From contig CAYNVT010000103.1 in NCBI GenBank assembly GCA_964400685.1, positions 1 to 15,331 on the forward strand: a stretch of 15,331 nucleotides of DNA. Reading direction: 5' to 3'. The notes beneath the pieces were generated by a model. That model had not been told where the DNA came from. It worked only from the letters and a program-made list of their open reading frames with translations, and ran no database searches. A program made the translations under genes and the position numbers. This document shows, one piece after another, positions 1 through 7,925 of this stretch (position 1 is its first letter; each line of letters opens with the position of its first letter). This DNA comes from DATCTV01 sp964400685. GTDB lineage: Bacteria > Desulfobacterota > Desulfomonilia > UBA1062.

Positions 1-782
1 AGGCCTCACTTTCCATGTACGCAACAGGTATGGCATCGCAGGAAGATGTCATAATGGCGCAGTCGGAGAAGTATATGATACTTGAGAGAGAGGAAATGGC
101 GAGGCAGAAAGTGGAATCGCTTAATGCTATGTTGAGCAGCGAAACGGGCAGAAAGGTTAATCTCTCATTCGATATGAGTACCGAATATCCTGCAACACCT
201 TTTCCCTACAGCCTCGATGAACTGATAAAAAAGGCCGGTGAAGCCTCTCCTGATGTCATGATACAGAAAAACATGGTCGAGGCCCAGTCGAGAATGCTTC
301 AACTGGCAAAAAAAGAAGCACTGCCTGATGTTACGCTGAATGCCTCATATATGAACAAGGGGGGAGAATTTGACGATATGTGGAGTCTTACTGCAAGCTT
401 TCCCATCCCGGTGTTTTATGCGAACAAGCAGAGGAGCCAGATTGAGGGCGCCGGTCTCAGCATGGCTGCCGCCAGGAAGGAGATGGAAGCTGCCAGGCTG
501 ATGACGGAATCTCTTATAAGGGATAACTATTCCATGATAAAGGCAACGGAAAAGCTCATGGAGATTTATAAAAAGGCCCTCATTCCTAAAGGCAGGCAGG
601 ATATAGATGCTGTGATTGCAAGGTTTGAATCAGGGAAATCAAACTCCATGCAGTTAATTTCCAGGCTCAAGCAGCCGCTTGATTTCGAGCTTTCATACTA
701 TCAGCAGTTCACCAGCCGGGAAAAGGCGATAGCCAGGATAAACTCGGTTACAGGCATACTCGATGCCGAAGGTGCTGAATGA
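1..782 (+). CDS. Outer-membrane efflux factor, TolC/CusC type (5' end off window)
   Basis: This is the C-terminal part of a TolC-family outer-membrane channel that would let an RND metal pump export across the outer membrane. The reading frame is open to the left edge (codons begin at base 3), and about 255 residues are visible where the family usually has 400-480, so the ATG at 15 is probably internal. The visible part is mostly long amphipathic helix, with a short beta-type stretch (TASFPIPVF) followed by more helix, as in the second TolC repeat. The stop overlaps the next gene's start (ATGA, 779-782), so the two are translationally coupled. Assignment to the metal-efflux branch rests on the CusB- and CusA-like neighbours more than on this fragment. 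The promoter lies outside the window. Confidence 0.85.
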   Translation, partial: ASLSMYATGMASQEDVIMAQSEKYMILEREEMARQKVESLNAMLSSETGRKVNLSFDMSTEYPATPFPYSLDELIKKAGEASPDVMIQKNMVEAQSRMLQLAKKEALPDVTLNASYMNKGGEFDDMWSLTASFPIPVFYANKQRSQIEGAGLSMAAARKEMEAARLMTESLIRDNYSMIKATEKLMEIYKKALIPKGRQDIDAVIARFESGKSNSMQLISRLKQPLDFELSYYQQFTSREKAIARINSVTGILDAEGAE

Positions 783-1936
783 AAAGGAAAAAGATAGCTG
801 TAATCATTGCCGCCATACTGGTTATTATAATCCTTGCAACACTTGCGATTTACTACTTTGGCAAATACTCCCAAAAGTCTTCAGTGCCTCAAATTCAGCC
901 TTTAGATATATCTCAAACCGATGAAACGCCTGCTCTTGATATGTCCGAAGAGGGCAGGAAGATGATCGGTGTGAAAACGGTGCCGGTCTCATTTGTTGAT
1001 ATGACCTCTGATATAAGGCTGGCCGGCCGCATTGAATATGACGAGCAGCGCATATCAACGGTTAATGCAAAAGTCGAAGGGTGGATTGAAAGGCTTTATG
1101 TGGATTATGAAGGAAGGGCTGTGTCCAAGGGTGAACCACTTCTGGACATATACAGTCCGGAACTTTTAAGCGCGCAGAAAGAGCTCTTGAGTCTTAAGGC
1201 CTTTTCCGGCAGGAAGGATTCGACCGAACTGGGCAGGATGGTCGAGAAAGATACCGAAGAGCTTATTACAGCGGCCAGAAAACGCCTCAGCCTGTGGGAC
1301 ATAACCGATTCTCAGATTGCACAAATCGAGCGGACAGGCAAACCCGTAAGGGCGCTCACTATTAAAAGCCCGGTTACAGGAACAGTCCTGAAGCGTTATG
1401 CAACAAGGGGCATGCGGGTTATGCCCGGAGAGCCCCTGTTCGATGTCGCCGACCTTTCCAGTGTATGGGTGGTGGCCGAAGTTCCCGAGGCCGATATGCA
1501 GCAGATAAAACAGGGTATGACTGTTATAATCAGTTTTGAAGGCATGCCTGGAAAGATATTCAATTCCAGAATTGATTATGTCTATCCTGTGATGAACGGT
1601 TCCACCAGGACGGTTCGCATAAGATGCACCCTTAATAATCCCTATGGTTCACTGAAACCGCAGATGTACGCAACGCTCACTTCATCGGCAAACTTTGGCA
1701 GGAGGCTCGCTGTACCAACAGACGCCGTAATCGACACCGGTCTGAGGCAGATTGTCTATGTCGATAGAGGTGATGAAACATTCGAGCCCAGAGAGGTCAG
1801 GACCGGGATCTCGGCAGGAGGCATGAGGGAAATCCTCTCAGGCGTCAATATTGGCGAAAAGGTAGCGGCGAGTGGCACGTTCCTCATCGATTCCGAGGCG
1901 CAACTAAAGGGCGTTACCCTTCATGATAAAAAGTAG
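779..1936 (+). CDS. cusB: RND efflux periplasmic adaptor (membrane-fusion protein), CusB type
   Basis: This is a 385-residue periplasmic adaptor that would join the inner-membrane RND pump to the outer-membrane channel. An N-terminal membrane anchor (about residues 5-27) is followed by a CusB-like first beta segment (LAGRIEYDE), a barrel-sandwich/lipoyl half (VEGWIERLYVD), a helical hairpin (about 115-185) and the second lipoyl half (SPVTGTVLKRYATRG). The beta-barrel has the usual LSSVWVVAEVPE motif. Several Met residues lie in the N-terminal periplasmic stretch (DMSEEGRKM, FVDM), which in CusB is the metal-binding part. The equivalence of individual residues is not established here. The start is set by the 4-bp overlap with the upstream gene and an AAGG-type ribosome site before it. 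The expected next gene, the pump, is separated from it by an inverted gene. Confidence 0.9.
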   Translation: MKRKKIAVIIAAILVIIILATLAIYYFGKYSQKSSVPQIQPLDISQTDETPALDMSEEGRKMIGVKTVPVSFVDMTSDIRLAGRIEYDEQRISTVNAKVEGWIERLYVDYEGRAVSKGEPLLDIYSPELLSAQKELLSLKAFSGRKDSTELGRMVEKDTEELITAARKRLSLWDITDSQIAQIERTGKPVRALTIKSPVTGTVLKRYATRGMRVMPGEPLFDVADLSSVWVVAEVPEADMQQIKQGMTVIISFEGMPGKIFNSRIDYVYPVMNGSTRTVRIRCTLNNPYGSLKPQMYATLTSSANFGRRLAVPTDAVIDTGLRQIVYVDRGDETFEPREVRTGISAGGMREILSGVNIGEKVAASGTFLIDSEAQLKGVTLHDKK

Positions 1937-1952
1937 CCCTGAATTACTTTTT
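1928..1952. terminator. Weak AT-rich hairpin between convergent stops
   Basis: AAAAAGTA (1928-1935) pairs with TACTTTTT (1945-1952) around a 9-nt loop. It covers the end of the + strand fusion-protein gene and touches the stop of the convergent methyltransferase gene. With few G-C pairs it is at best a leaky bidirectional terminator. This matters because + strand readthrough would be needed to reach the pump gene from the upstream operon promoter. Confidence 0.35.
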
Positions 1953-2828
1953 TTACATGCCTTTCAAGGCGTTTTTTGCCTCAATGATGAATTCTCTGTC
2001 CGTTCCGCAGCAGCCGCCAATGAAGTTGGCGCCTGCCTCAATAAGAGCCGGTATATGGCGGGCAAAATCAGTTGCGGATGTGCCGTACACGGTCTGCCCG
2101 TCTATGACTTCGGGTGAGCCTGCATTGGGCTTCATCCAGAGAGGTAGTGTTGTGGCCGAACGCATGCGTTTGCAGATAGGGATAAAACCCTCGATTCCCT
2201 GTCCGCAGTTTGCGCCTATCCCGTCAACGCCTATGCCTGTAAGGGTTTCAACCGCCTGCTCGATGGTGTTCCCTATCATGGTGCGGTCCTTGTTTTTACC
2301 TGCATCGAAGACCAGGCAGGCGATGACGGGCAGCCCCGTCTTTTTGGCTGCTTCTGCGGCAATCCTTGCCTCATTCAGGTCCATCATGGTCTCAACGATT
2401 ATGGCGTCGGCCCCGGCCGATGCAATGGCCTGTGCCTGCTCCATAAAAGCCTCCATAAGACCTTCTTCCGTGACATCTCTGGTTATGAGCAGTTTACCGC
2501 TCGGTCCTATTGATGCGAAGACGCAGGCTTTACCTGCAGCGGCCTTCTTCGATATCTCCACTCCTTTTTTATTTATTTCAACCGCCTTATCAGCCATTCC
2601 AAACTTGCCCAGAACGAAGCGGTTCGCGCCGAATGTATTTGTAAGGATGATGCGGCTGCCTGCATCGACATACTGCCGTGCGATATCCTCGACCTTGTCG
2701 GGATCAGTGAGATTCCAGGAATCCGGTGCGACGCCAGGTTTCAAACCCCGCTTCATCATCTGTGAACCCCATGACCCGTCTGTCAGAACAGGTCCGTCTT
2801 TTATCAGTCCGGCGATAAATTCATTCAT
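1953..2828 (-). CDS. Homocysteine S-methyltransferase family protein (stand-alone MetH-type Hcy domain)
   Basis: This 291-residue protein has the length of a single homocysteine S-methyltransferase domain (Pfam S-methyl_trans), equivalent to the N-terminal module of cobalamin methionine synthase. Family marks are DGSWGSQM near the N-terminus, LTNTFGANR, a central VETMMDLNEA and the zinc-binding cysteines Cys208 (GANCGQG) and Cys273-Cys274 (GGCCGTD). The known reaction is transfer of a methyl group to the zinc-bound thiol of homocysteine, giving methionine. No folate, B12 or reactivation module is attached, so a separate methyl donor is needed: a methyl-corrinoid protein, betaine or S-methylmethionine are possible. 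The start has a strong GGAGG site. It lies in reverse between the adaptor and pump genes of a metal efflux operon. A corrinoid protein gene exists 9 kb away, but a link is only inferred. Confidence 0.85.
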   Translation of the reverse strand: MNEFIAGLIKDGPVLTDGSWGSQMMKRGLKPGVAPDSWNLTDPDKVEDIARQYVDAGSRIILTNTFGANRFVLGKFGMADKAVEINKKGVEISKKAAAGKACVFASIGPSGKLLITRDVTEEGLMEAFMEQAQAIASAGADAIIVETMMDLNEARIAAEAAKKTGLPVIACLVFDAGKNKDRTMIGNTIEQAVETLTGIGVDGIGANCGQGIEGFIPICKRMRSATTLPLWMKPNAGSPEVIDGQTVYGTSATDFARHIPALIEAGANFIGGCCGTDREFIIEAKNALKGM

Positions 2829-2870
2829 GACAACCTCCAGTCGTTATAATTCGTATGGAAATCATCTGAG

Positions 2871-2899
2871 AATAAAGCCGTGTTCGAACATTAAGTCAA
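2871..2899 (-). promoter_or_regulatory. Candidate sigma70 promoter for the homocysteine methyltransferase
   Basis: On the - strand, TTGACT (2894-2899) is followed after 17 bp by TTTATT (2871-2876), about 43 bp before the start codon. It has a near-consensus -35, a 4/6 -10 and ideal spacing. It lies inside the 93-bp divergent gap with the pump gene. On the + strand a TATAAT is present at 2845-2850 but no convincing -35 lies at a proper distance. Confidence 0.5.
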
Positions 2900-2921
2900 T
2901 CTTTATTAAGGGAGAAAGACG

Positions 2922-5900
2922 GTGATTGCAAAGATAATAGGCCTAAGCGCCCGAAACCGTTTCTTTGTTATTCTGATTGCTGTATTTGCAATAATCTGGG
3001 GTGTCTGGGCCATGAAAAGAACCCCGCTCGATGCGATACCCGACCTGAGCGACACCCAGGTTATCATCTATACCGAGTGGCCCGGCAGGAGCCCCGATCT
3101 TGTTGAAAATCAGATAACCTACCCGATATCGGCCACCCTGCTTGCTGCCCCGAAGGTGCAGGCCGTGAGGGGGTTTTCTTTCCTCGGCAGCTCGTTCATC
3201 TATGTCATATTTGATGAAGGCACTGACATATACTGGGCTAGAAGCCGGGTGATAGAGTATATACAGGCGGTTACCAACAAGATACCTCAGGGGGTAACCC
3301 CTGTTCTCGGTCCTGATGCCACTAGCCTCGGATGGGGTTTTTCATATGCCATTGTAGAGGAGAACGGCGGCCATGACCTTTCCCAGCTGCGCTCAATTGA
3401 GGACTACACGATAAAACTGGCGCTTGAAAGTGTGCCGGGTGTTTCCCAGGTTGCATCCATAGGCGGGTTCATAAAACAATACCAGGTAAATATCGACCCT
3501 GTAAAACTCAGGTCATACAATATCCCCCTTATGAAAGTTATGGAGGCGGTAAAAAAGAGTAACCTCGACGTGGAAGGCCGCGTGCTCGAGATGTCCGGCA
3601 CCGAATATATGATAAGGGGCCGTGGTTATATAAAAAACCTCACTGACATTGAGAACATCTCAATCTTGACAGTCGGCAAGGGTACGCCGGTTATCCTCAA
3701 GGACATAGCGTCAGTTGAGGTAGGGCCTGAAATAAGGCGGGGCTTAGCTGACCTGAACGGCAGAGGCGAAGTCGCAGGCGGAATAGTTATCGTTCGTTTC
3801 GGTGAGAACGTTCTCAATGTCATTGAGCGGGTAAAGGAAAAGATAAAGAACGATATAGAACCCTCATTGCCGAAAGGGGTGAAAATCGTCGTCACCTATG
3901 ACCGTTCCGATCTTATAAAAAGGAGCATTGCCACTCTCAGTGATGAGATAATCAAACTTGCGATTGCAGTGGGTATTGTATGTCTGATCTTTCTCTTTCA
4001 CCTGCCGAGCGCCTTTGTCGTAATACTCACCCTGCCTGTTGCCATAATCATGTCTTTTATCTGCATGTACTACCTCGGCATCACGTCCAACATCATGAGT
4101 TTGAGCGGCATTGCGATAGCAATTGGCGCCATGGTCGACGCATCGATAATAATGGTGGAGAATGCCCATAAAAAACTGGAGGAATGGGAGGAAAGCCGCT
4201 CTGGGACAAGATTTGACGCCATAGTGGAGGCGGCAAAGGAAGTGGGGCCGTCTCTGTTCTTCTCTCTGCTGGTCATAATGGTCGGGTTCCTTCCCGTCTT
4301 CACCCTTGAGGCTCAGGCCGGAAGGCTCTTCAAACCGCTTGCATATACAAAGACATTTGCAATGCTTTTTTCATCTCTGCTTGCCGTTACCCTAACACCA
4401 GTACTCATGACCATGCTTATAAGGGGCAGGATCAGGCATGAGGACAGGAACCCCATAAGTATCGCTCTAAGATGGATTTACAGGCCTGTTGCGGAACTGG
4501 CCCTCAAACATACGTGGGTTGTGATCGTGCTCTCGCTGATCATTATGGCATCAACCGTTTACCCTATTAAAAAGCTGGGCAGCGAATTTATGCCGCCTCT
4601 CAATGAAGGCACGCTTTTCTATATGCCCGTAACGGTCCCGGCAGCATCCATCAGCGAGGTGCAGAAACTTCTCACCCTCCAGGACAGCATAATAATGCAG
4701 GTTCCAGAGGTGGAATCGGTATTCGGAAAAGCGGGCAGGGCTGAGACTGCAACCGACCCCGCACCACTGGAGATGTTCGAGACGGTCATCAACCTCAAGC
4801 CCGAATCCATGTGGAGAAAGTACATCACGATAGACGACATCAAAGATGAGCTCAATGACAGGCTGGGCATTCCAGGTGTGGCTAATTCCTTCACTATGCC
4901 CATAAAGGCAAGAATAGACATGCTTGCAACTGGCATCAGGACACCTGTGGGCATAAAGATACTAGGCCCTGACCTGGATGTGATAAACAGGATAGGGCTT
5001 GAGCTTGAAAAGGCGATTAAGAAAGTTCCCGGTACAAGGAGCGTTTACGCCGAGCGAGCAACGACAGGTTATTATGTGGATTTTGAAATAAACAGGTATG
5101 CCGCAGCAAGATACGGCCTCAGCGTGGAGGATATACAGACGGTAGTTCAAACGGCGATAGGCGGCATGAATATAACGACGACGGTTGAGGGAAGGGAGCG
5201 CTATCCTGTCAATGTCCGTTACGCCAGGGAGTTGAGGAACGATATTGAGAAGATGAAAAAGATCGAGGTGCCGGTTCAGGCCGGTGCTGCGGGAAGCGGT
5301 ATGGGTGGCTCAGACATGGGTGATAAGACCGTTGGCTCCTCTTACGGGCAGATAGCCTGGATTCCCTTATCAGAGCTTGCAGATATAAAGATTGTCCGCG
5401 GCCCCACAATGATAAAAAGCGAAAAGGGTTTGCTTAATACCTATGTATTCATTGATTTTTCAGGCAAAGATATCGGCGGATTCGTGAAAGAGGCCAGGAA
5501 GGCCGCATCAGTTGTGAAAATCCCTTCCGGTTACCGGCTTGAGTGGAGCGGCGAATATGAATACCTGCTGAAGACACAGAGTAGGCTCATGCTGGTCATT
5601 CCTCTTACTCTTTTTATCATATTCGTGCTTATCTACATGAACACGCGCTCGGTGACGAAGACGGCCATAGTGCTTCTTGCCGTGCCTTTTTCTCTGGTTG
5701 GCTCATTCTGGTTTCTTTACATCATGGGCTACAATCTCAGCATTGCAGTCTGGGTCGGCATCATTGCACTTGCCGGGCTTGATGCAGAGACCGGCGTGAT
5801 CATGCTCTTATATCTCGACCTGGCATATAATAAATACAAAACTGCGGACAGGATGAGATCGTATAGTGATTTAAAGGCCTCGATAATGGAAGGCGCAGTC

Positions 5901-6128
5901 AAGCGCATACGCCCGAAAATAATGACAGTAAGCGTCATACTTGCAGGTCTTATCCCGATCATGTTCAGTAGCGGTGCAGGCTCGGACATAATGAAGCGGA
6001 TTGCAGCACCTATGATCGGAGGCATTGTTACATCAACGCTGCTTGAACTGCTAATCTATCCGAGTATATTTTTCATCTGGAGGGAAAAGGGACTTGATGG
6101 CCGGGAAACAGAAAAAAATTATAGTTGA
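2922..6128 (+). CDS. cusA: Heavy-metal efflux RND pump, Cu(I)/Ag(I) CusA type
   Basis: This 1068-residue inner-membrane proton-driven pump of the HME-RND family exports monovalent metal through the adaptor and outer-membrane channel. It shows the two-fold RND plan: TM1 near residues 12-30, a large periplasmic domain, TM2-6, a second periplasmic domain, and the C-terminal TM set. The proton-relay segment GAMVDAS contains Asp406, and AETGVIML and IRPKIMTV hold the matching Glu and Lys of CusA. Met568 (YMP), Met618 (PLEM) and Met667 (RIDM) are spaced 50 and 49 residues apart, as are Met573/623/672 of E. coli CusA, which points to Cu(I)/Ag(I). Residues about 787-807 form a Gly/Ser/Met insertion. 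The start is GTG with a GGGAGAAAG site. A four-base overlap with an antisense frame is incidental. Confidence 0.95.
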   Translation: MIAKIIGLSARNRFFVILIAVFAIIWGVWAMKRTPLDAIPDLSDTQVIIYTEWPGRSPDLVENQITYPISATLLAAPKVQAVRGFSFLGSSFIYVIFDEGTDIYWARSRVIEYIQAVTNKIPQGVTPVLGPDATSLGWGFSYAIVEENGGHDLSQLRSIEDYTIKLALESVPGVSQVASIGGFIKQYQVNIDPVKLRSYNIPLMKVMEAVKKSNLDVEGRVLEMSGTEYMIRGRGYIKNLTDIENISILTVGKGTPVILKDIASVEVGPEIRRGLADLNGRGEVAGGIVIVRFGENVLNVIERVKEKIKNDIEPSLPKGVKIVVTYDRSDLIKRSIATLSDEIIKLAIAVGIVCLIFLFHLPSAFVVILTLPVAIIMSFICMYYLGITSNIMSLSGIAIAIGAMVDASIIMVENAHKKLEEWEESRSGTRFDAIVEAAKEVGPSLFFSLLVIMVGFLPVFTLEAQAGRLFKPLAYTKTFAMLFSSLLAVTLTPVLMTMLIRGRIRHEDRNPISIALRWIYRPVAELALKHTWVVIVLSLIIMASTVYPIKKLGSEFMPPLNEGTLFYMPVTVPAASISEVQKLLTLQDSIIMQVPEVESVFGKAGRAETATDPAPLEMFETVINLKPESMWRKYITIDDIKDELNDRLGIPGVANSFTMPIKARIDMLATGIRTPVGIKILGPDLDVINRIGLELEKAIKKVPGTRSVYAERATTGYYVDFEINRYAAARYGLSVEDIQTVVQTAIGGMNITTTVEGRERYPVNVRYARELRNDIEKMKKIEVPVQAGAAGSGMGGSDMGDKTVGSSYGQIAWIPLSELADIKIVRGPTMIKSEKGLLNTYVFIDFSGKDIGGFVKEARKAASVVKIPSGYRLEWSGEYEYLLKTQSRLMLVIPLTLFIIFVLIYMNTRSVTKTAIVLLAVPFSLVGSFWFLYIMGYNLSIAVWVGIIALAGLDAETGVIMLLYLDLAYNKYKTADRMRSYSDLKASIMEGAVKRIRPKIMTVSVILAGLIPIMFSSGAGSDIMKRIAAPMIGGIVTSTLLELLIYPSIFFIWREKGLDGRETEKNYS

Positions 6129-6206
6129 AAATCGTGTTTTGCCGATAAGGCTTGATAAGCGACAGATGACAGGAAAGGTCTGTTGAACTCAAGGAGGCGG
6201 ATAATT

Positions 6207-6548
6207 ATGAAAAAATACGGGATAAAACTGCTGCTGTTGACAATATGTTGCGCGTTTGTTTTCATTGCCGGTTCAAAAGTATCTGCATCTTCGGCATATC
6301 AGGACGGCTCTTTAATCGGTGCAAAGATCATCCTGTGCGGGAGCAGTTCGGATGAAGATAAAGAGGCAGTCATTGATGATGACGATGCCGGTTCCAGTAA
6401 TGACGAGGACAAAGAGGCTGTAATCGATGATGACGACAAGGACGCAAGCAAGGAAGTCGATAAGGATGCGGTTATCGATGATGACGACAAGGATGCCAGC
6501 AAGAAAGTTGATAAGAATGCCATCCTGGATGATGATTCGGGGGACTGA
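6207..6548 (+). CDS. Small exported Asp-rich tandem-repeat protein, unrecognised
   Basis: This 113-residue protein follows the metal pump by 78 bp. I take the ATG at 6207 as the start because AAGGAGG (6191-6197) sits 9 bp before it; the longer frame from TTG 6183 contains that site. Residues 1-29 form a signal peptide (MKKYG, hydrophobic core, VSA-SS cleavage site). The mature chain is short and dominated by a 17-residue repeat with consensus xDKxAVIDDDD plus a Ser/Lys linker: three full units and one partial. The mature part has no His or Met and one Cys (ILCGSS). Strong negative charge suggests binding of cations in the periplasm, perhaps as a chaperone or buffer for the pump, but no family is recognised. 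The repeats are not the DxDxDG calcium motif. Function is unknown. Confidence 0.75.
   Translation: MKKYGIKLLLLTICCAFVFIAGSKVSASSAYQDGSLIGAKIILCGSSSDEDKEAVIDDDDAGSSNDEDKEAVIDDDDKDASKEVDKDAVIDDDDKDASKKVDKNAILDDDSGD
6354..6545 (+). repeat. 51-bp tandem repeat (3 full + 1 partial unit) inside the acidic protein gene
   Basis: Units begin at 6354, 6405, 6456 and 6507 with an exact 51-bp period and stay in frame. Units 2 and 3 share the 20-base string ATCGATGATGACGACAAGGA exactly, while others differ mainly at third positions. This implies older duplication under coding constraint plus at least one more recent copy. Copy number could vary between strains. Confidence 0.9.
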
Positions 6549-6588
6549 GGCAGTTCTTATAAGAATTTAGTTCCAGACTTGAAAATAG

Positions 6589-6625
6589 AAGAGGCCGCAC
6601 TTTTTAATATTGAGTGCGGCCTCTT
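6589..6625 (-). terminator. Strong intrinsic terminator for the acyl-CoA dehydrogenase gene
   Basis: A perfect 13-bp stem (AAGAGGCCGCACT, 6589-6601, with its complement 6613-6625) closes an 11-nt AT-rich loop. Read on the - strand it is followed by a U-rich tract (TTCTATTTTC). It lies 20 bp after the dehydrogenase stop. The + strand side lacks a U-run, but the same hairpin may define the 3' end of the acidic-repeat transcript. Confidence 0.75.
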
Positions 6626-6644
6626 GCTCAAAAAAGCATAGCTG

Positions 6645-7787
6645 CTATTTCGAAAGAAGCACCTTTCCCAGGGTCATGATTTCAGCTTCTTTTGTTCCTT
6701 CATACAGTTCGAGAATCTTTGCATCGCGATACCATTTCTGGACCTTATATTCTTCGATATAGCCATAGCCGCCGTGAAGCTCCACAGCAGCATTGGCGCA
6801 GAAGACTGCTGTCTGGCCCGCGAAGAATTTCGCCATTGCCGAGACGTGATAGTCGGGCTTATTGCTGTCGAGCGATACCGCGCCTTTATATGTCATGTTT
6901 CTCAGTGCCTCTATCCTGATCCACATTTCGGCAAGCTTCTGCATGCTTATCTGAAAAGTCCCCAGAGGTTTGCCGAAGACCGTCCTTTCCCTGCAGTATT
7001 TTACTGATTCATCGAGGCATGCCTGGGAGATACCCGTACCCTGAGCAGCGACGAAGATGCGGGTGGTGTCGAAGAAATGCATGAGCTGGTAGAAGCCTGC
7101 GCCTCTCCTGCCGATGAGGTTTTCCTTTGGCACGCGGACACCGTCCAGCGCAATTTCTGCAGTGTCACTGGCGCGGATTCCAAGTTTGCCCTTTATCTTG
7201 GTGGCGATTATTCCTGGTGCATTTGCGGGCACTACGAACTGGCTGAAACTTTTATGCATCTTTTCGTCCGGGTCAGTAATAGCCTGTACGACCATGAAGT
7301 CGCATACCGTCCCGTTCGTTATGAACATCTTGTTTCCGGTTATGAGGTAATCGTCGCCATCAGCGACTGCCCTGGTCTTATATCCTGCGACATCGGTCCC
7401 GGCATTTGGCTCTGTATATGCGCCCGCGCACACGGAATCGCCTGCGCAGACCGGCGGCAGGTATTTGAGCTTCTGTTCTTCGGTGCCGTAATAAAGCAGA
7501 TTTTCGCACCCGAAGGTCGCGGCGATGACATTCAGCCCTATGCCCATGTCGACTCTTGAAAGCTGTTCGGTGATGATGGTGTTTCCCAGAAAGCCCACTC
7601 CTGCCCCGCCGTAGACCTCGGGTATCCAGCTGCCTATCAGGCCGTTTTCCCCGGCCTTTTTCCTGATTTCAGGCGTATACTTCTCCAGCTTGTCGGCCTC
7701 TTCCGATGCAGGTCCGATCTCGTTGACAGCGAACTTGTAGGCCATGTCCGACAGCATCCGCATTTCTTCCGATAGTTCAAAATCCAT
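6645..7787 (-). CDS. Acyl-CoA dehydrogenase
   Basis: This 380-residue flavoprotein has the usual length for the family and would oxidise an acyl-CoA to the 2,3-enoyl-CoA, passing electrons to an electron-transfer flavoprotein. The N-terminal helical domain starts FELSEEMRML. The flavin/substrate segment is YTEPNAGTDVAG (about 124-135), a central beta domain follows, and the C-terminal domain has the RTVFGKPLG and ELHGGYGYIEEY signatures. The putative catalytic base is Glu363 in LYEGTKE, the position used by medium- and short-chain enzymes. Sequence alone does not tell the chain or ring substrate. No electron-transfer flavoprotein, CoA ligase or hydratase gene is next to it, so it appears monocistronic with its own promoter and terminator. 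The start has a GGGAGGG site close upstream. Confidence 0.93.
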   Translation of the reverse strand: MDFELSEEMRMLSDMAYKFAVNEIGPASEEADKLEKYTPEIRKKAGENGLIGSWIPEVYGGAGVGFLGNTIITEQLSRVDMGIGLNVIAATFGCENLLYYGTEEQKLKYLPPVCAGDSVCAGAYTEPNAGTDVAGYKTRAVADGDDYLITGNKMFITNGTVCDFMVVQAITDPDEKMHKSFSQFVVPANAPGIIATKIKGKLGIRASDTAEIALDGVRVPKENLIGRRGAGFYQLMHFFDTTRIFVAAQGTGISQACLDESVKYCRERTVFGKPLGTFQISMQKLAEMWIRIEALRNMTYKGAVSLDSNKPDYHVSAMAKFFAGQTAVFCANAAVELHGGYGYIEEYKVQKWYRDAKILELYEGTKEAEIMTLGKVLLSK

Positions 7788-7803
7788 CTTTCCCTCCCAT
7801 GTT

Positions 7804-7824
7804 AGTCTTGGTTTTATTAAGACT
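7804..7824. promoter_or_regulatory. Inverted repeat at the probable +1 of the dehydrogenase gene
   Basis: AGTCTT (7804-7809) and AAGACT (7819-7824) form an inverted repeat with a 9-bp spacer, just downstream of the -10 element on the - strand and covering the expected start of transcription. The position fits a repressor operator. The half-sites are short and no known operator is recognised. Confidence 0.35.
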
Positions 7825-7828
7825 GGTG

Positions 7829-7857
7829 ATTTTAATGGATAAGAAGTTCAATATCAA
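7829..7857 (-). promoter_or_regulatory. sigma70-type promoter of the acyl-CoA dehydrogenase gene
   Basis: On the - strand, TTGATA (7852-7857) and TAAAAT (7829-7834) are separated by exactly 17 bp, each 5/6 to consensus, about 41 bp before the ATG. This is the best-looking promoter in the window. Confidence 0.65.
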
Positions 7858-7892
7858 TGGCGAGAAGGAAAAAAACTGAAAAATTCAAGATA

Positions 7893-7916
7893 GGGGGCAT
7901 ACCGCTGTATGCCCCC
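7893..7916 (-). terminator. Intrinsic terminator after the lipoprotein gene
   Basis: GGGGGCATAC (7893-7902) pairs perfectly with GTATGCCCCC (7907-7916) around a 4-nt loop. On the - strand it starts 9 bp after the lipoprotein stop and is followed by a T-rich tract (positions 7865-7890). This separates the lipoprotein from the dehydrogenase gene. Confidence 0.8.
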
Positions 7917-7925
7917 TTGAGGTTT

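Noticed and set aside
1957..2925. A 322-codon + strand frame opposite the homocysteine methyltransferase, overlapping the pump start by 4 bp
   Set aside because: The - strand frame carries all the zinc and family motifs; the + frame shows no domain and is an antisense shadow.
6354..6545. CRISPR-like array from regular 51-bp repeats
   Set aside because: Repeats are contiguous, in frame and coding, with no spacers.
7077..7559. A 160-codon + strand frame inside the acyl-CoA dehydrogenase
   Set aside because: Entirely antisense to conserved dehydrogenase motifs.
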